Positions 35,288 through 46,654 of a stretch of DNA of 64,000 bases are shown here, piece after piece. The notes below the pieces were generated by a model. It was not told the DNA's origin. It ran no database searches and was given only the letters and a program-made list of their open reading frames with translations. Positions within the stretch are counted from its first letter, which is position 1. Each line of letters begins with the position of its first letter. Position numbers and translations under genes: made by a program. The DNA is from Hyphomicrobiales bacterium (GTDB taxonomy: Bacteria; Pseudomonadota; Alphaproteobacteria; Rhizobiales; Kaistiaceae), in the NCBI GenBank assembly GCA_017305635.1, contig JAFKKF010000015.1:62001-126000 (forward strand). The letters are read 5' to 3'.

Positions 35288-35587
35288 ATGACCCTCGCCT
35301 ATCTCACCTTGCGTCCCGATGCGGAAGCCGAGGCGGTCTCGGAGTATCCGGTCAGTCTCTACCTGGCGCCGGAAGCCGATATGTGGATCGCCGAATCGGA
35401 CGCGTTGCCGATTGCCACGGAGGCGGCAACCCTTGATGCGTTGATCGAGCGCGTCTGGGAAATCGCTCCGGAGATTGCCGAGTTGAACGGCCATAGGGGC
35501 AAGTTGAACCTGAGGTTCGAGAAGAAGCGGGCTTCCACTAACCTCTCGCCGTCATGGCCGGGCTTGACCCGGCCATCCATGCCATGA
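35288..35587 (+). CDS. DUF1902 domain protein with repeat-derived C-terminus
   Basis: The 99-residue frame has a DUF1902-like core (about 18-72: VSEYPVSLYLAPEADMWIAESD, then TEAATLDALIERVWEIAPEIAELN), related to HicB-type antitoxin folds. No HicA-like toxin gene is next to it. The last dozen residues (SPSWPGLTRPSMP) are translated from a family 2 dispersed repeat, which supplies the stop. A GTG at 35261 with AGG eight bases upstream is an alternative start. It follows xerD by 31 bases. Confidence 0.6.
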   Translation: MTLAYLTLRPDAEAEAVSEYPVSLYLAPEADMWIAESDALPIATEAATLDALIERVWEIAPEIAELNGHRGKLNLRFEKKRASTNLSPSWPGLTRPSMP

Positions 35588-35790
35588 CGCTTGTCTAGAC
35601 ACCGCGCGGGGACTTCACCCTCGGCCTGCTCCAGCCAGGGCAGTTCTTCGGTACCGTCATGGCATGGATCCCGGATCGGCGCCGCTCCGCGGCTTGTCCG
35701 GGATGACGGTCGTGTGGGTTGCCGTGGAAGTTCATTCCCCAGAAAGTAATCCGTGGATGACTGGCACAAGGCCGGCCGTCCAGGTCTTCC
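35549..35790. repeat. Dispersed repeats, family 2, cluster of three motifs
   Basis: CCGTCATGGCCGGG-CTTGA-CCCGGCCATCCATG (35549-35582) overlaps the DUF1902 gene end. A related unit, GTCATGGCATGGATCCCGGAT followed by ATCCGGGATGACGGTC-like sequence, spans 35652-35711. A third, CCGTGGATGACTGGCACAAGGCCGGCC, is at 35752-35778 and is like the copy at 27835-27874. These occupy most of the 310-base gap before accA; no gene was seen in it. Confidence 0.7.
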
Positions 35791-35897
35791 TTTCTTGCAT
35801 CCCCCTCGCTTGACTCCGGGAGCCGGTAAGGCCAGTTTCCGCGCGCTTTGCCGGAGGGGGCGTCCGGCGGCGAGTAACCACCGCGGCTCGGGTGCGG

Positions 35898-36851
35898 ATG
35901 CCTATCTATCTCGACTTCGAAAAGCCGGTCGCCGACCTCCAGGGCAAGATCCAGGAGCTGCGCGCGCTCGGCAATGACGGCGACGCGGTCGCGATCAACG
36001 ACGAGGTGGCGCGTCTGGAGACGCGCGCCTCGCAGGCGCTCGCCGACATCTACGGCAAGCTCGCGCCCTGGCAGAAGACTCAGGTGGCGCGCCATCCCGA
36101 CCGGCCGCATTTCACCGACTACGCCAAGAAGCTGATCGAGGAATTCACGCCGCTCGCCGGCGACCGCAAGTTCGCCGAGGATGCCGCGATCACCGCCGGC
36201 TTCGGGCGCTTCCGCGGCCGCCCGGTCGCCTTCCTCGGCCACGAGAAGGGCAACGACACGGAGAGCCGGCTTCGCCACAATTTCGGCATGGCGCGGCCGG
36301 AAGGCTACCGCAAGGCCGTGCGCATCATGGAGATGGCCGACCATTTCGGCCTGCCGGTGGTGGCGCTGGTCGATACCGCCGGCGCCTATCCGGGCATCGA
36401 CGCGGAGGCGCGCGGCCAGGCCGAGGCGATCGCGCGCTCGACCGAGACCTGCCTCAAGCTCGGCGTGCCGAACGTCGCCGTGATCATCGGCGAAGGCGGC
36501 TCGGGCGGCGCGGTGGCGATCGCCACGGCGAACAAGGTGCTGATGCTCGAGCACTCGGTCTATACGGTGGCCTCGCCGGAGGCCTCGGCCTCGATCCTCT
36601 GGCACGATTCGAGCCGGGCGCAGGACGCGGCGACCAACATGAAGATCACGGCGCAGGACCTGCAGAAGTTCGGCGTGATCGACCGCATCATCGACGAGCC
36701 GGTCGGCGGCGCGCACCGCTCGCCGGACGAGGCGATCAGGGCGACCGGCGACGCGATCGAGGAATCGCTCGGCGCGCTCGACAACCTGCCGGCCGAGGAA
36801 GTTCGCCGGCAGCGGCGGGAGAAATACCTTGCGATCGGCCGCACGCTCTGA
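35898..36851 (+). CDS. accA: Acetyl-CoA carboxylase carboxyltransferase subunit alpha
   Basis: The 317-residue protein is the alpha subunit of carboxyltransferase, which makes malonyl-CoA for fatty acid synthesis. It begins MPIYLDFEKPVADLQGKI, the usual N-terminus, and contains the family core IMEMADHFGLPVVALVDTAGAYPG and IGEGGSGGAVAIA. A GTG at 35892 would add two residues. The partner accD is not in the window. A hairpin with a T-run follows at 36942-36961. Confidence 0.95.
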   Translation: MPIYLDFEKPVADLQGKIQELRALGNDGDAVAINDEVARLETRASQALADIYGKLAPWQKTQVARHPDRPHFTDYAKKLIEEFTPLAGDRKFAEDAAITAGFGRFRGRPVAFLGHEKGNDTESRLRHNFGMARPEGYRKAVRIMEMADHFGLPVVALVDTAGAYPGIDAEARGQAEAIARSTETCLKLGVPNVAVIIGEGGSGGAVAIATANKVLMLEHSVYTVASPEASASILWHDSSRAQDAATNMKITAQDLQKFGVIDRIIDEPVGGAHRSPDEAIRATGDAIEESLGALDNLPAEEVRRQRREKYLAIGRTL

Positions 36852-36941
36852 GAGTCTGCAGCGCGGCCAAACGGCAGCCGGACATTCCGGTGGGTAAGCT
36901 CCTGTCAAGGTTCGCGAATTACGCAGGGAGCGGGTTGGGGG

Positions 36942-36961
36942 ACCCGGAAGCCCGGGTTTTT
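36942..36961 (+). terminator. Intrinsic terminator between accA and the YafK gene
   Basis: ACCCGG-AAGC-CCGGGT is followed by TTTT. It lies 91 bases past the accA stop but only 17 bases before the next start codon, so the next gene would need a promoter inside this short gap or readthrough. Confidence 0.6.
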
Positions 36962-36978
36962 CCAAGGGACGCAGGCTG

Positions 36979-38520
36979 ATGGCGCTCCGACTGATCTCCA
37001 GGCTCGCGGCACTCGCGCTCGCCGCCATGACGCTTGCCGCCTGCAACGAGGCCAATATCCCGAAGGATCTGAAGCCGCTGCCGACGAAGCTCGTCGCTTC
37101 GATGGAACGACTGCAGATGAAGAAGACCTCGCCGGTGATGATCCGCCTGTTCAAGGAGGAATCGAAGCTGGAGGTATGGAAGCAGCGGAGCGACGGGCAA
37201 TACGCGCTGCTCAAGACCTACGACATCTGCAAGTGGTCCGGGCAGCTCGGCCCGAAGATCAAGGAGGGCGACCGCCAGGCGCCCGAGGGCTTCTACATCG
37301 TCACGCCCGCGCAGATGAACCCGAAGTCGAGCTACTACCTGTCGTTCAACATCGGCTATCCGAACGCCTATGACCGCTCGCTCGGGCGCACCGGCTCGAA
37401 CCTGATGGTGCATGGCGCCTGTTCGTCGTCGGGCTGCTACTCGATGAAGGACGAGGATGCGGGCGAATTGTTCTGGCTGGCGCGCGATGCCTTCATGGGG
37501 GGGCAGCGGCAGTTCCTGATCATGGCGTTTCCGTTCCGCATGACGGCGGAGAACTTCGCCCGGCACAAGGACGACCCGAACATCCCGTTCTGGAAGATGC
37601 TGAAGGTGGGCAACGACCATTTCGAGGTCACCCGCCAGGTGCCGAAGGTGGACGTCTGCAACCGGGCCTACGTCTTCGACGCCGATGCCGGCAATGCGCG
37701 GTTCGACGCGAGCGCGGCGTGTCCCGCCTATACGGTGGCGCCGGCGATCGCGGCCGCGGTGGCGGCCAAGGAGGCGGCGGACGACGCGAAATTCTCGCTC
37801 GCCGTGGCCAAGTTCGACGCCAAGGCGGTGAAGGACGCGGAGGCGAAGCAGAAGGCGGCGGACAAGGCCGCCGCGGAGGCGCAGGCCGCGGCCGAGCGCG
37901 CCGCCCGGCCATCGCTCCTGCAGCGAGTGTTCGGGGCGAAGCCGGCGCCCGCCCCGGCGGCGGACGTCGCCGCGGCCTCCGGCCAGCCGGTCAACCTCAC
38001 CGCGGGCGACCAGCCGCCATTGCCGCGCCCGTCGCCCGGTGACACGGCGCCGGTTGCCGCCAAGGCGGTGCCCGCGGCGGCGGCGGGCGATGCGCCGGCT
38101 TCCGCGACGCCGCTGCCGCGGCTGAAGCCGAAGGCAAAGCCGGCCGACGAGGTGGTCGCCACGATCGAGACGGGCAAGAAGAAGCCGGTCGACAAGAAGG
38201 TCGCCAACGCATCCGCCGAGGTGCCGGCGGTCAAGGGCCAGCCGGCGATGAAGCCGCTTCCGACGCTCGACGCATCCGACGCGACGCAGAAGCCGGGCGC
38301 GGGCAAGAAGAAGGCGCCGGTTCCGCCGGCCGTCGCCGCGGTGCCGGACCTGCCCGAGGCGCTGCCGGCCCCGGCGCCCGTGGTGGCAGCCCCGGCACAG
38401 CCGGTTCCGGCGCAGCAGCAGGTCGACGCCAGCGGCAAGCCGGTCGGGACCTTCGTGAAGAAGAAGTTCCTGTGGCCCGACGAGGACGGCGGGGCGGACG
38501 GCGCCGCCGGCGGGCAGTAG
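36979..38520 (+). CDS. YafK-type L,D-transpeptidase lipoprotein with long Pro/Ala tail
   Basis: The 513-residue protein has a lipoprotein signal ending LAAC (C22). The YkuD/YafK catalytic domain covers about 50-230, with the active site in MVHGACSSSGCYSM (H145, C153). After about residue 245 come a coiled Ala/Lys/Glu segment and more than 200 residues rich in Pro, Ala and Lys, ending KKKFLWPDED. Typical YafK proteins stop near the catalytic domain, so the tail is an addition that may span or bind the wall. It should act on peptidoglycan cross-links or lipoprotein attachment in the periplasm. Confidence 0.85.
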   Translation: MALRLISRLAALALAAMTLAACNEANIPKDLKPLPTKLVASMERLQMKKTSPVMIRLFKEESKLEVWKQRSDGQYALLKTYDICKWSGQLGPKIKEGDRQAPEGFYIVTPAQMNPKSSYYLSFNIGYPNAYDRSLGRTGSNLMVHGACSSSGCYSMKDEDAGELFWLARDAFMGGQRQFLIMAFPFRMTAENFARHKDDPNIPFWKMLKVGNDHFEVTRQVPKVDVCNRAYVFDADAGNARFDASAACPAYTVAPAIAAAVAAKEAADDAKFSLAVAKFDAKAVKDAEAKQKAADKAAAEAQAAAERAARPSLLQRVFGAKPAPAPAADVAAASGQPVNLTAGDQPPLPRPSPGDTAPVAAKAVPAAAAGDAPASATPLPRLKPKAKPADEVVATIETGKKKPVDKKVANASAEVPAVKGQPAMKPLPTLDASDATQKPGAGKKKAPVPPAVAAVPDLPEALPAPAPVVAAPAQPVPAQQQVDASGKPVGTFVKKKFLWPDEDGGADGAAGGQ

Positions 38521-38536
38521 GGGCGTGGCGCCCGTG

Positions 38537-38591
38537 ACGCGCCCCCTCCACCATCCTTCGGATGGTCCCCCTCCCCCGTAAACGGGGGAGG
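38537..38591. repeat. Dispersed palindromic repeat, family 1, copy D
   Basis: Nearly identical to copy A (24502-24557): ACGCGCCCCCTCCACC, inner CCATCC-TTC-GGATGG, GGTCCCCCTCCCCC and a final arm ending CGGGGGAGG. It starts 16 bases after the YafK stop, in a convergent gap. Confidence 0.85.
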
Positions 38592-38606
38592 CAGAGCCGC
38601 GGCCCG

Positions 38607-38717
38607 TCAGATCGGCCGGCCGACGTCGATGCGGTTGCCGTCGGGGTCCTCGAAGACGAAGGCGCGCAGCCCGCAGTCCTTATCCTGAAGGACATTGCCC
38701 GATCCGGGGCCGGCCAT
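38607..38717 (-). pseudogene. C-terminal remnant of a glyoxalase/VOC-family gene
   Basis: A 36-residue frame ends LRAFVFEDPDGNRIDVGRPI, which is the last beta-strand motif (E-DPDGN) of VOC/glyoxalase proteins. The N-terminal parts of the family are absent; upstream is the end of the PhyH gene and downstream the repeat D. It is most simply a gene truncated by deletion or recombination near the repeat. A functional short protein is unlikely. Confidence 0.5.
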
Positions 38718-38734
38718 GATCACGGGCGGCCCAT

Positions 38735-39676
38735 CTACCAGCGCGCAAGGCCGAGGAGCTTCTCGCCGAGGGGCGAGAGCTTCGCGGTGGTGGCGTTGTG
38801 CTTCTCCCATTCACGCGGGTCGCCGGGGAAGCGGCGCTGCGCCGCCCGCTCGCGCCAGGTGCGGATGCGCTCCAGGCGTTCCTCCTCGTCGTCCCAGTCG
38901 GCCGGATACATGGAGATGTACTGCGCCATGCGCACCCGGTCCTTGGAGTGATTGGGCCGGATGCCATGGGCGAGCAGCGAGTTGAAGATCAAGAGGTCGC
39001 CGGCATTCAGGGTGACGTTCTCGATCGTCAGCCCGGCCATGTCGGGGTGCCTCGGATCACGGTCGGCCGGCTGGGTCGTCACCCATTCCTCGAAATGCTC
39101 GAAGAGGTACGGCACGCACTGGAAGCCGCCGACCTCGTCGTCCTGCGGCTTGAGGCTGAGCACGCCCTGGACGCCTACGGGCAGCGGCCGCAGCGACGTG
39201 TCGACGTCCCAGTGGATGAAGCCGTTGGGGTCGCCATGGACTTTTTTCGGCGGCGTCAGGTTGGCGCGGTCGATGCCGACCCACAGGTCCTCGCGGTCCC
39301 AGATATCGACGAAGGCGTCGTAGACGCGCGGCTCCTGGCGATTGTCCCACAGATACTGATGGTTGAAGATCTCGACCATGCCGGCATTGTTGAGCTCCTT
39401 CATGCGGTGCTCGCGCCGCTGCGGCGCATACCAGGTCGAGGGGTCGTCCGGGTCCTTCTCGTCGAACTTCCACAAGAGGCCGACCAGGCGCTCGACATTT
39501 TCCGCCGGCACGGCGTTGCGGACGATGACGTAGCCCTTCGTGATCCAGTGCTGCCAGTCGGCTGCGGAGAGGACGCGGAGCGGCAGCTTCTTCCTGATGT
39601 CCTTCAACTGGACGCTGGTATCGCGCGCGCCCCAATGGGCGTCGCGGACCTTGGTCGCTTGGGGTTCGGGCTGCAT
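38735..39676 (-). CDS. Phytanoyl-CoA dioxygenase (PhyH) family protein
   Basis: The 313-residue protein is a predicted Fe(II)/2-oxoglutarate oxygenase. The iron ligands are H155 and D157 (GFIHWDVDTS) and H237 (LLAHGIRPN), with a nearby arginine for 2-oxoglutarate (RVRMAQYISMYPADW). ATG 39676 follows a perfect GGAGGAGA ribosome-binding sequence. The substrate is unknown; neighbours give no clue. Good distance from both sides suggests its own promoter. Confidence 0.85.
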   Translation of the reverse strand: MQPEPQATKVRDAHWGARDTSVQLKDIRKKLPLRVLSAADWQHWITKGYVIVRNAVPAENVERLVGLLWKFDEKDPDDPSTWYAPQRREHRMKELNNAGMVEIFNHQYLWDNRQEPRVYDAFVDIWDREDLWVGIDRANLTPPKKVHGDPNGFIHWDVDTSLRPLPVGVQGVLSLKPQDDEVGGFQCVPYLFEHFEEWVTTQPADRDPRHPDMAGLTIENVTLNAGDLLIFNSLLAHGIRPNHSKDRVRMAQYISMYPADWDDEEERLERIRTWRERAAQRRFPGDPREWEKHNATTAKLSPLGEKLLGLARW

Positions 39677-39761
39677 GGCGATCTCCTCCCTCACAGGCTC
39701 TTGCGCCTATTCTTGCGCAAATCGGTGGGAAGGGAAGGGGAGCACGGAGAGGCGGCCGCAT

Positions 39762-39850
39762 ACGCGCCCCCTCCACCGATCGAGTCCAGTTTTGGGCCGG
39801 CCTTCAGCCGGACCCGGGGCCGGTCCCCCTCCCCCGCTTCGCAGGGGAGG
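39762..39850. repeat. Dispersed palindromic repeat, family 1, copy G
   Basis: ACGCGCCCCCTCCACC and GGTCCCCCTCCCCC enclose a larger, different inner segment with GGGCCGGCCTTCAGCCGG. The outer part ends GCAGGGGAGG. It lies between the secA 3' end and the PhyH start, both leftward. Confidence 0.8.
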
Positions 39851-39892
39851 AGCCGAGGCGGCACGACCTTGGCCTCGTCCCCCTAACGGGGG

Positions 39893-39904
39893 AGAAACCT
39901 CGCC

Positions 39905-39914
<10 letters not shown>
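39893..39914 (-). terminator. Hairpin spanning the secA stop codon
   Basis: Read leftward, CCTCGCC-TGA-GGCGAGG places the secA stop codon in the loop of a perfect 7-base-pair stem, followed by TTTCTC. It resembles a compact terminator built around the end of the gene. Confidence 0.55.
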
Positions 39915-42631
<2,717 letters not shown>

Positions 42632-42898
42632 GACTTACCTTTCAGCTTCCCAGGACAGGTAAAGGCGCTTCTCCGGCCGTCGCCGGTCGCCCTCTTTAGG
42701 CTGCGACGAGAGCCGGTGAGCTTCAAAGTCCCCGCTGCACCCTTGAGATTGCAAAGCGTTCTGGACGCCAAGCACGGAGACAGATAAGAGGGGGCCCGGG
42801 TGATGTCAACGGCGCCTCCGACCGCCGCAGCGCTGGCTTTTGCCGACCTTTCCAGGGCCCGCGCGGGGGCGTTCCTCAACGAGAAACGGACCTTTTTC

Positions 42899-43795
42899 AT
42901 GACGCTTCGCCTGAACCGCGCCTTCCGGGCGCTTGCCGTACTGACCTTCACGGCGGCCCTCGGCGGCCTCGCCATGCCGGCCCATGCCGAGGATGCGCCG
43001 AAGAAGCCCGAGGAGACGGTCTTCGCCACGATAGACGGAAAGCCGATCACCGGCGCCGACCTCGGCATGGCGGCGGCCGAGCTCGGCGACCAGCTCCAGC
43101 GCATCCCGCCGCAGCAGCAGCGCCAGGCGCTGATCGACATCGTGGTCGAGATCAAGATGATGTCGCAGGCGGCCCGCGAAAGCGGCCTCGACAAGAAGCC
43201 GGACGTCGAGCAGCACGTCGCCTTCGCCGTCGACCGGACGCTGCGCAGCGAATACCTGCGCGACACCATCCTCGCCAAGGTGAGCGAGGATGCGGCAAAG
43301 AAGCGCTATGACGAGGAAATCGCGAAGTTCGTCCCGGGCGACGAAATCCACGTCCAGCACATCCTCGTGAAGACCGAGGACGAGGCCAAGGCGATCATCG
43401 CCGACCTCGACAAGGGCGGCGACTTCGCGGCCATCGCCAAGGAGAAGTCGCAGGACCCGGGCTCGGCGCCGAATGGCGGCGACCTCGGCTTCATCGGCAA
43501 GGGCAAGACGGTGAAGTCCTTCGAGGAAGCCGCCTTCGCGCTGAAGGCCGGTACCTATACGGAGAAGCCGGTGCAGTCCGAGTACGGCTGGCACGTGATC
43601 AAGGTGACCGAGACGCGGAAGGAAGCGGCGCCGACCTTCGAGGCGGAGGCCGAGCGCATCCGGCAGGACCTGATCCGCGAGGCCTACAAGGCCGAGATGG
43701 ACAAGCTGAAGGCGGCCCACAAGATCGAGATCCTGCCGCCTCCGCCCCCGCCGGCGCCCGCCGCTCCGGCGACCCCGGCCCAGCCGGCGCAGTAG
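42899..43795 (+). CDS. Periplasmic parvulin-type peptidyl-prolyl isomerase
   Basis: The 298-residue protein has a signal peptide ending AHA-ED (about 30) and a parvulin domain (about 153-250; VQHILVKTEDEAKAII, then NGGDLGFIGKG and YGWHVIKVTE). The C-terminal tail is Pro/Ala-rich. It belongs to the SurA/PrsA-like group that helps envelope proteins fold after Sec export, which fits its divergence from secA. The ATG at 42899 was chosen over an upstream in-frame start because it opens the signal peptide. Confidence 0.9.
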   Translation: MTLRLNRAFRALAVLTFTAALGGLAMPAHAEDAPKKPEETVFATIDGKPITGADLGMAAAELGDQLQRIPPQQQRQALIDIVVEIKMMSQAARESGLDKKPDVEQHVAFAVDRTLRSEYLRDTILAKVSEDAAKKRYDEEIAKFVPGDEIHVQHILVKTEDEAKAIIADLDKGGDFAAIAKEKSQDPGSAPNGGDLGFIGKGKTVKSFEEAAFALKAGTYTEKPVQSEYGWHVIKVTETRKEAAPTFEAEAERIRQDLIREAYKAEMDKLKAAHKIEILPPPPPPAPAAPATPAQPAQ

Positions 43796-43807
43796 CCGGG
43801 GCGCGCG

Positions 43808-45046
43808 ATGAGCCACGCCGTCTCGCCGCTGGCGCCGAAGTCCTATCCGGAGCTGCCGACGATCGGGGGCGTGCGCTTCGCGACGGCCGAGGCGGGCATC
43901 AAGTACCGGAACCGCACCGACGTCCTCCTCGTCGTCCTCGACAAGGGGACGGAGGCGGCGGGCGTGTTCACCCGCTCCAAATGCCCCTCGGCGCCGGTCG
44001 ACTGGTGCCGGGCGGCGCTCGCGGCCGGCGGCAAGGCGCGCGCCGTGCTGGTCAATTCGGGCAATGCCAATGCCTTCACGGGAAAACGCGGCCGCGAGAC
44101 GGTGAAGCTCTCGGCCGCGATGGTGGCGAAGGCGGTCGGCTGCACGCCGAAGCAGGTATTCCTCGCCTCGACCGGCGTGATCGGCGAGCCGCTGCCGCCG
44201 GAGAAGTTCGACGGCGTGGTGGAAGCGGCGGCGAAGCGGGTCGCCGAAGGCGGCTGGCTCGATGCGGCCAGGGCGATCATGACCACCGACACCTTTCCGA
44301 AGGTGGCGACGCGGACCGCGAAGATCGGCGGCGCGACGCTGACCATCAACGGCTTCGCCAAGGGCGCCGGCATGATCGCGCCGGACATGGCGACGATGCT
44401 CTCCTTCGTCTTCACCGACGCCGACATTGCCGCGCCGGCGCTGCAGGCGATGCTGAAGGCGGGCGTCGACGCGAGCTTCAACGCGATCACGGTCGACAGC
44501 GACACCTCGACCTCCGACACGCTCCTCCTCTTCGCAACGGGGCGGGCGGAAGGCGCGCCGCGGATCACCGATCCGCGCGACCGGCGGCTGGCGGAGTTCC
44601 GCGCGGCGCTCAACGACCTGCTCCTCGACCTGTCGCACCAGGTGGTGAAGGACGGCGAGGGCGCACGGAAATTCGTCGAGGTGCGGGTGAAGAACGCGAC
44701 GACGAAGGCGGCGGCGCGGAAGATCGCGCTGTCGATCGCCAACTCGCCGCTGGTCAAGACGGCGATCGCCGGCGAGGACGCCAACTGGGGCCGCATCGTC
44801 ATGGCGGTGGGCAAGGCCGGGCAGCCGGCCGAGCGCGACAGGCTCGCCATCTGGTTCGGCGAGACGCGGGTGGCGGTGAAAGGCGAGCGCGACCCCGGCT
44901 ATTCCGAGCAGGCCGCCACCGATCACATGAAGCGCGAGGACATCGTCATCACGGTGGACATCGGGCTCGGCAAGGCGAGCGACCGGGTGTGGACCTGCGA
45001 CCTCACCAAGGAATATGTCGCGATCAACGGCGATTACCGGAGCTGA
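43808..45046 (+). CDS. argJ: Glutamate N-acetyltransferase / amino-acid acetyltransferase ArgJ
   Basis: The 412-residue protein is the bifunctional ArgJ of arginine synthesis. The self-cleavage and nucleophile threonine is in [11 protein letters not shown] (T196), and GNANAFTG and [11 protein letters not shown] are family marks. It follows the parvulin gene by 12 bases. A GNAT gene begins one base after its stop, forming an operon with mutT further on. Confidence 0.94.
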   Translation: MSHAVSPLAPKSYPELPTIGGVRFATAEAGIKYRNRTDVLLVVLDKGTEAAGVFTRSKCPSAPVDWCRAALAAGGKARAVLVNSGNANAFTGKRGRETVKLSAAMVAKAVGCTPKQVFLASTGVIGEPLPPEKFDGVVEAAAKRVAEGGWLDAARAIMTTDTFPKVATRTAKIGGATLTINGFAKGAGMIAPDMATMLSFVFTDADIAAPALQAMLKAGVDASFNAITVDSDTSTSDTLLLFATGRAEGAPRITDPRDRRLAEFRAALNDLLLDLSHQVVKDGEGARKFVEVRVKNATTKAAARKIALSIANSPLVKTAIAGEDANWGRIVMAVGKAGQPAERDRLAIWFGETRVAVKGERDPGYSEQAATDHMKREDIVITVDIGLGKASDRVWTCDLTKEYVAINGDYRS

Positions 45047-45047
45047 G

Positions 45048-45809
45048 GTGGCCGACCTCGCGCTGGTGCGGCGCCTGGAAGAGGCGGCGCTGAAGGGCTG
45101 GCCGACGCTGGTGACCATCGCCGACGGCGCCTGGGTGACGCGGCTCGCCGAGGGCCATACCGGCCGCGCCAATTCGCTCAACATGCTCGATCCGGAGGAT
45201 GGTGGGGATGCGCGCCGGCGGCTCGATGCGTCGGTCGCCGCGTTCCGGGCGCGGAACCTGCCGCCGCTCCTCCGCGCGACGCCGCTGACGCCGCCGGAGG
45301 CGGTGACGCTCGCCGGGCGCGATGGCTGGCGCGAGCGGGGTCCGTCCATCGTGATGAGCCTCGACCTCGACGGGCTCGCGGCGGACCTCGGCGCGGCGAC
45401 ACCGCCGGAGGCGCGGGCATCGGACTACTGGCTGCGGACGATGGCGGCCTTCATGGACTTCGATGAGGCGCGACGTGCGGCGATCGGGCGGAAGCTCGAG
45501 CGGCTCGCGGTCGATGCCGGCTTCTTCCTTTCCGCGGACCGTTTCGGCACGCCGGTGGCGACAACCATGGCGGCGCGCGACGGCGACGTGGTCGGGCTCT
45601 TCGAGGTGGGCGTCGAGGCGAGCCAGCGGCGGCAGGGCCATGGCGAGCGGATCGTCACCGAGGCGCTCGGCTGGGCGAAGGCGCGGGGCGCGCACACGGC
45701 CTTCCTCCAGGTCACCGCCAGCAACCACGGCGCCATCGCGCTCTATAGCCGGCTCGGCTTCGTCAAGCGCTACGGCTACCGGTACCTGGCGCCGGAGGGG
45801 ATGGGATGA
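45048..45809 (+). CDS. GNAT-family N-acetyltransferase
   Basis: The 253-residue protein begins at a GTG (45048), the first start after the argJ stop, with GAG in the stop region as ribosome-binding sequence. The C-terminal GNAT fold is visible: VVGLFEVGVEASQRRQGHGERIVTEAL has the acetyl-CoA loop (RRQGHG), and ASNHGAIALYSRLGF the usual end. The first ~120 residues are divergent. It overlaps mutT by four bases. Substrate unknown. Confidence 0.85.
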   Translation: MADLALVRRLEEAALKGWPTLVTIADGAWVTRLAEGHTGRANSLNMLDPEDGGDARRRLDASVAAFRARNLPPLLRATPLTPPEAVTLAGRDGWRERGPSIVMSLDLDGLAADLGAATPPEARASDYWLRTMAAFMDFDEARRAAIGRKLERLAVDAGFFLSADRFGTPVATTMAARDGDVVGLFEVGVEASQRRQGHGERIVTEALGWAKARGAHTAFLQVTASNHGAIALYSRLGFVKRYGYRYLAPEGMG

Positions 45810-46204
45810 AGCTCGTCCTGGTGGTCGCCTGCGCGCTCGTCGACAGCGACGGCCGCATCCTCATCGCGCAGCGGCCCGAGGGTAAGAAGCTCGCGGGGCT
45901 GTGGGAATTTCCGGGCGGCAAAGTCGAGGCGGGCGAGACGCCCGAGGCGACGCTCGTCCGGGAACTGCGCGAGGAGCTCGGCATCGAGACGAAATCGGCG
46001 TGCCTCGCGCCGCTCACCTTCGCGAGCCATGGCTACGAGGATTGGCACCTCCTCATGCCGCTCTATGTCTGCCGGCGCTGGGAGGGCATCGCGCAGGGAC
46101 GCGAGGGGCAGGCGCTGAAATGGGTGCGGGCGCGGGAGCTGCGGCAATATCCGATGCCGCCAGCCGACCTGCCGCTGATCGCACCGTTAATCGAACTTTT
46201 ATAG
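45806..46204 (+). CDS. mutT: 8-oxo-dGTP diphosphatase MutT-like Nudix hydrolase
   Basis: The 132-residue protein has a complete Nudix box, from GGKVEAGETPEATL to RELREELGI (37-60), with the metal-binding glutamates. GLWEFPGG before it and the length fit MutT, which removes oxidised dGTP from the nucleotide pool. It follows the GNAT gene with an ATGA overlap. Confidence 0.9.
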   Translation: MKLVLVVACALVDSDGRILIAQRPEGKKLAGLWEFPGGKVEAGETPEATLVRELREELGIETKSACLAPLTFASHGYEDWHLLMPLYVCRRWEGIAQGREGQALKWVRARELRQYPMPPADLPLIAPLIELL

Positions 46205-46262
46205 GTCGCGCGCAGATTTGCTGACGGCGTCGGGGGGCGCTGTAACGGCGATCTCGCGTATC

Positions 46263-46475
46263 ATGGCCCGTAACGACATCCTCATCCCGCTCGAAATCGA
46301 ACCCATGGCGGAAATGCCGCCGCGCAGCCGTTTCGCGGCGCTCGTGCCGATCACGGTGGCGCTCGTCGGCGTGCTCGCCGTGCTCATCGGCGGCGTCTCG
46401 GCGCGGAACGCCGACTATGCCGCGCGCCATGCCATCGACCCGGTGATGACGGGCTCGGTGACGCCGGCGAAGTAG
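46263..46475 (+). CDS. Small single-pass membrane protein of unknown function
   Basis: A 70-residue frame from ATG 46263 has an N-terminal Arg/Asn-rich start, a helix at about 25-45 (FAALVPITVALVGVLAVLIGG) and a short tail ending MTGSVTPAK. Similar small proteins occur in rhizobia, but I could not assign a family. An upstream in-frame start (46218) is possible. Confidence 0.6.
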   Translation: MARNDILIPLEIEPMAEMPPRSRFAALVPITVALVGVLAVLIGGVSARNADYAARHAIDPVMTGSVTPAK

Positions 46476-46520
46476 CCGCGCGGTTCGCGTCTCGCCTGCC
46501 GATTGCCGGTCGAGCCCACT

Positions 46521-46654
46521 TACCCCTCCCCAAAACCATCTTCGCTCCGCGCCGATGGTTTTGGCCCTCCCGCAAGGGGAGGGCTGGGCGTCGCCCCTTC
46601 ACGCGCCCCCTCCACCGCCTTCGGCGGTCCCCCTCCCCCGCTTCGCAGGGGAGG
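46521..46654. repeat. Dispersed palindromic repeat, family 1, composite copy E
   Basis: A first module (46521-46593) has AAAACCATC...GATGGTTTT between CCCCTCCCC and CCCTCCCGCAAGGGGAGGG. A second (46599-46654) has the short inner CGCC-TTC-GGCG between CACGCGCCCCCTCCACC and GGTCCCCCTCCCCC. The second module is inside the 3' end of the leftward methyltransferase gene. Confidence 0.85.

Noticed and set aside
35288-35587. HicAB toxin-antitoxin pair
   Set aside because: Only a HicB-like DUF1902 core is present; no HicA-like partner lies on either side.
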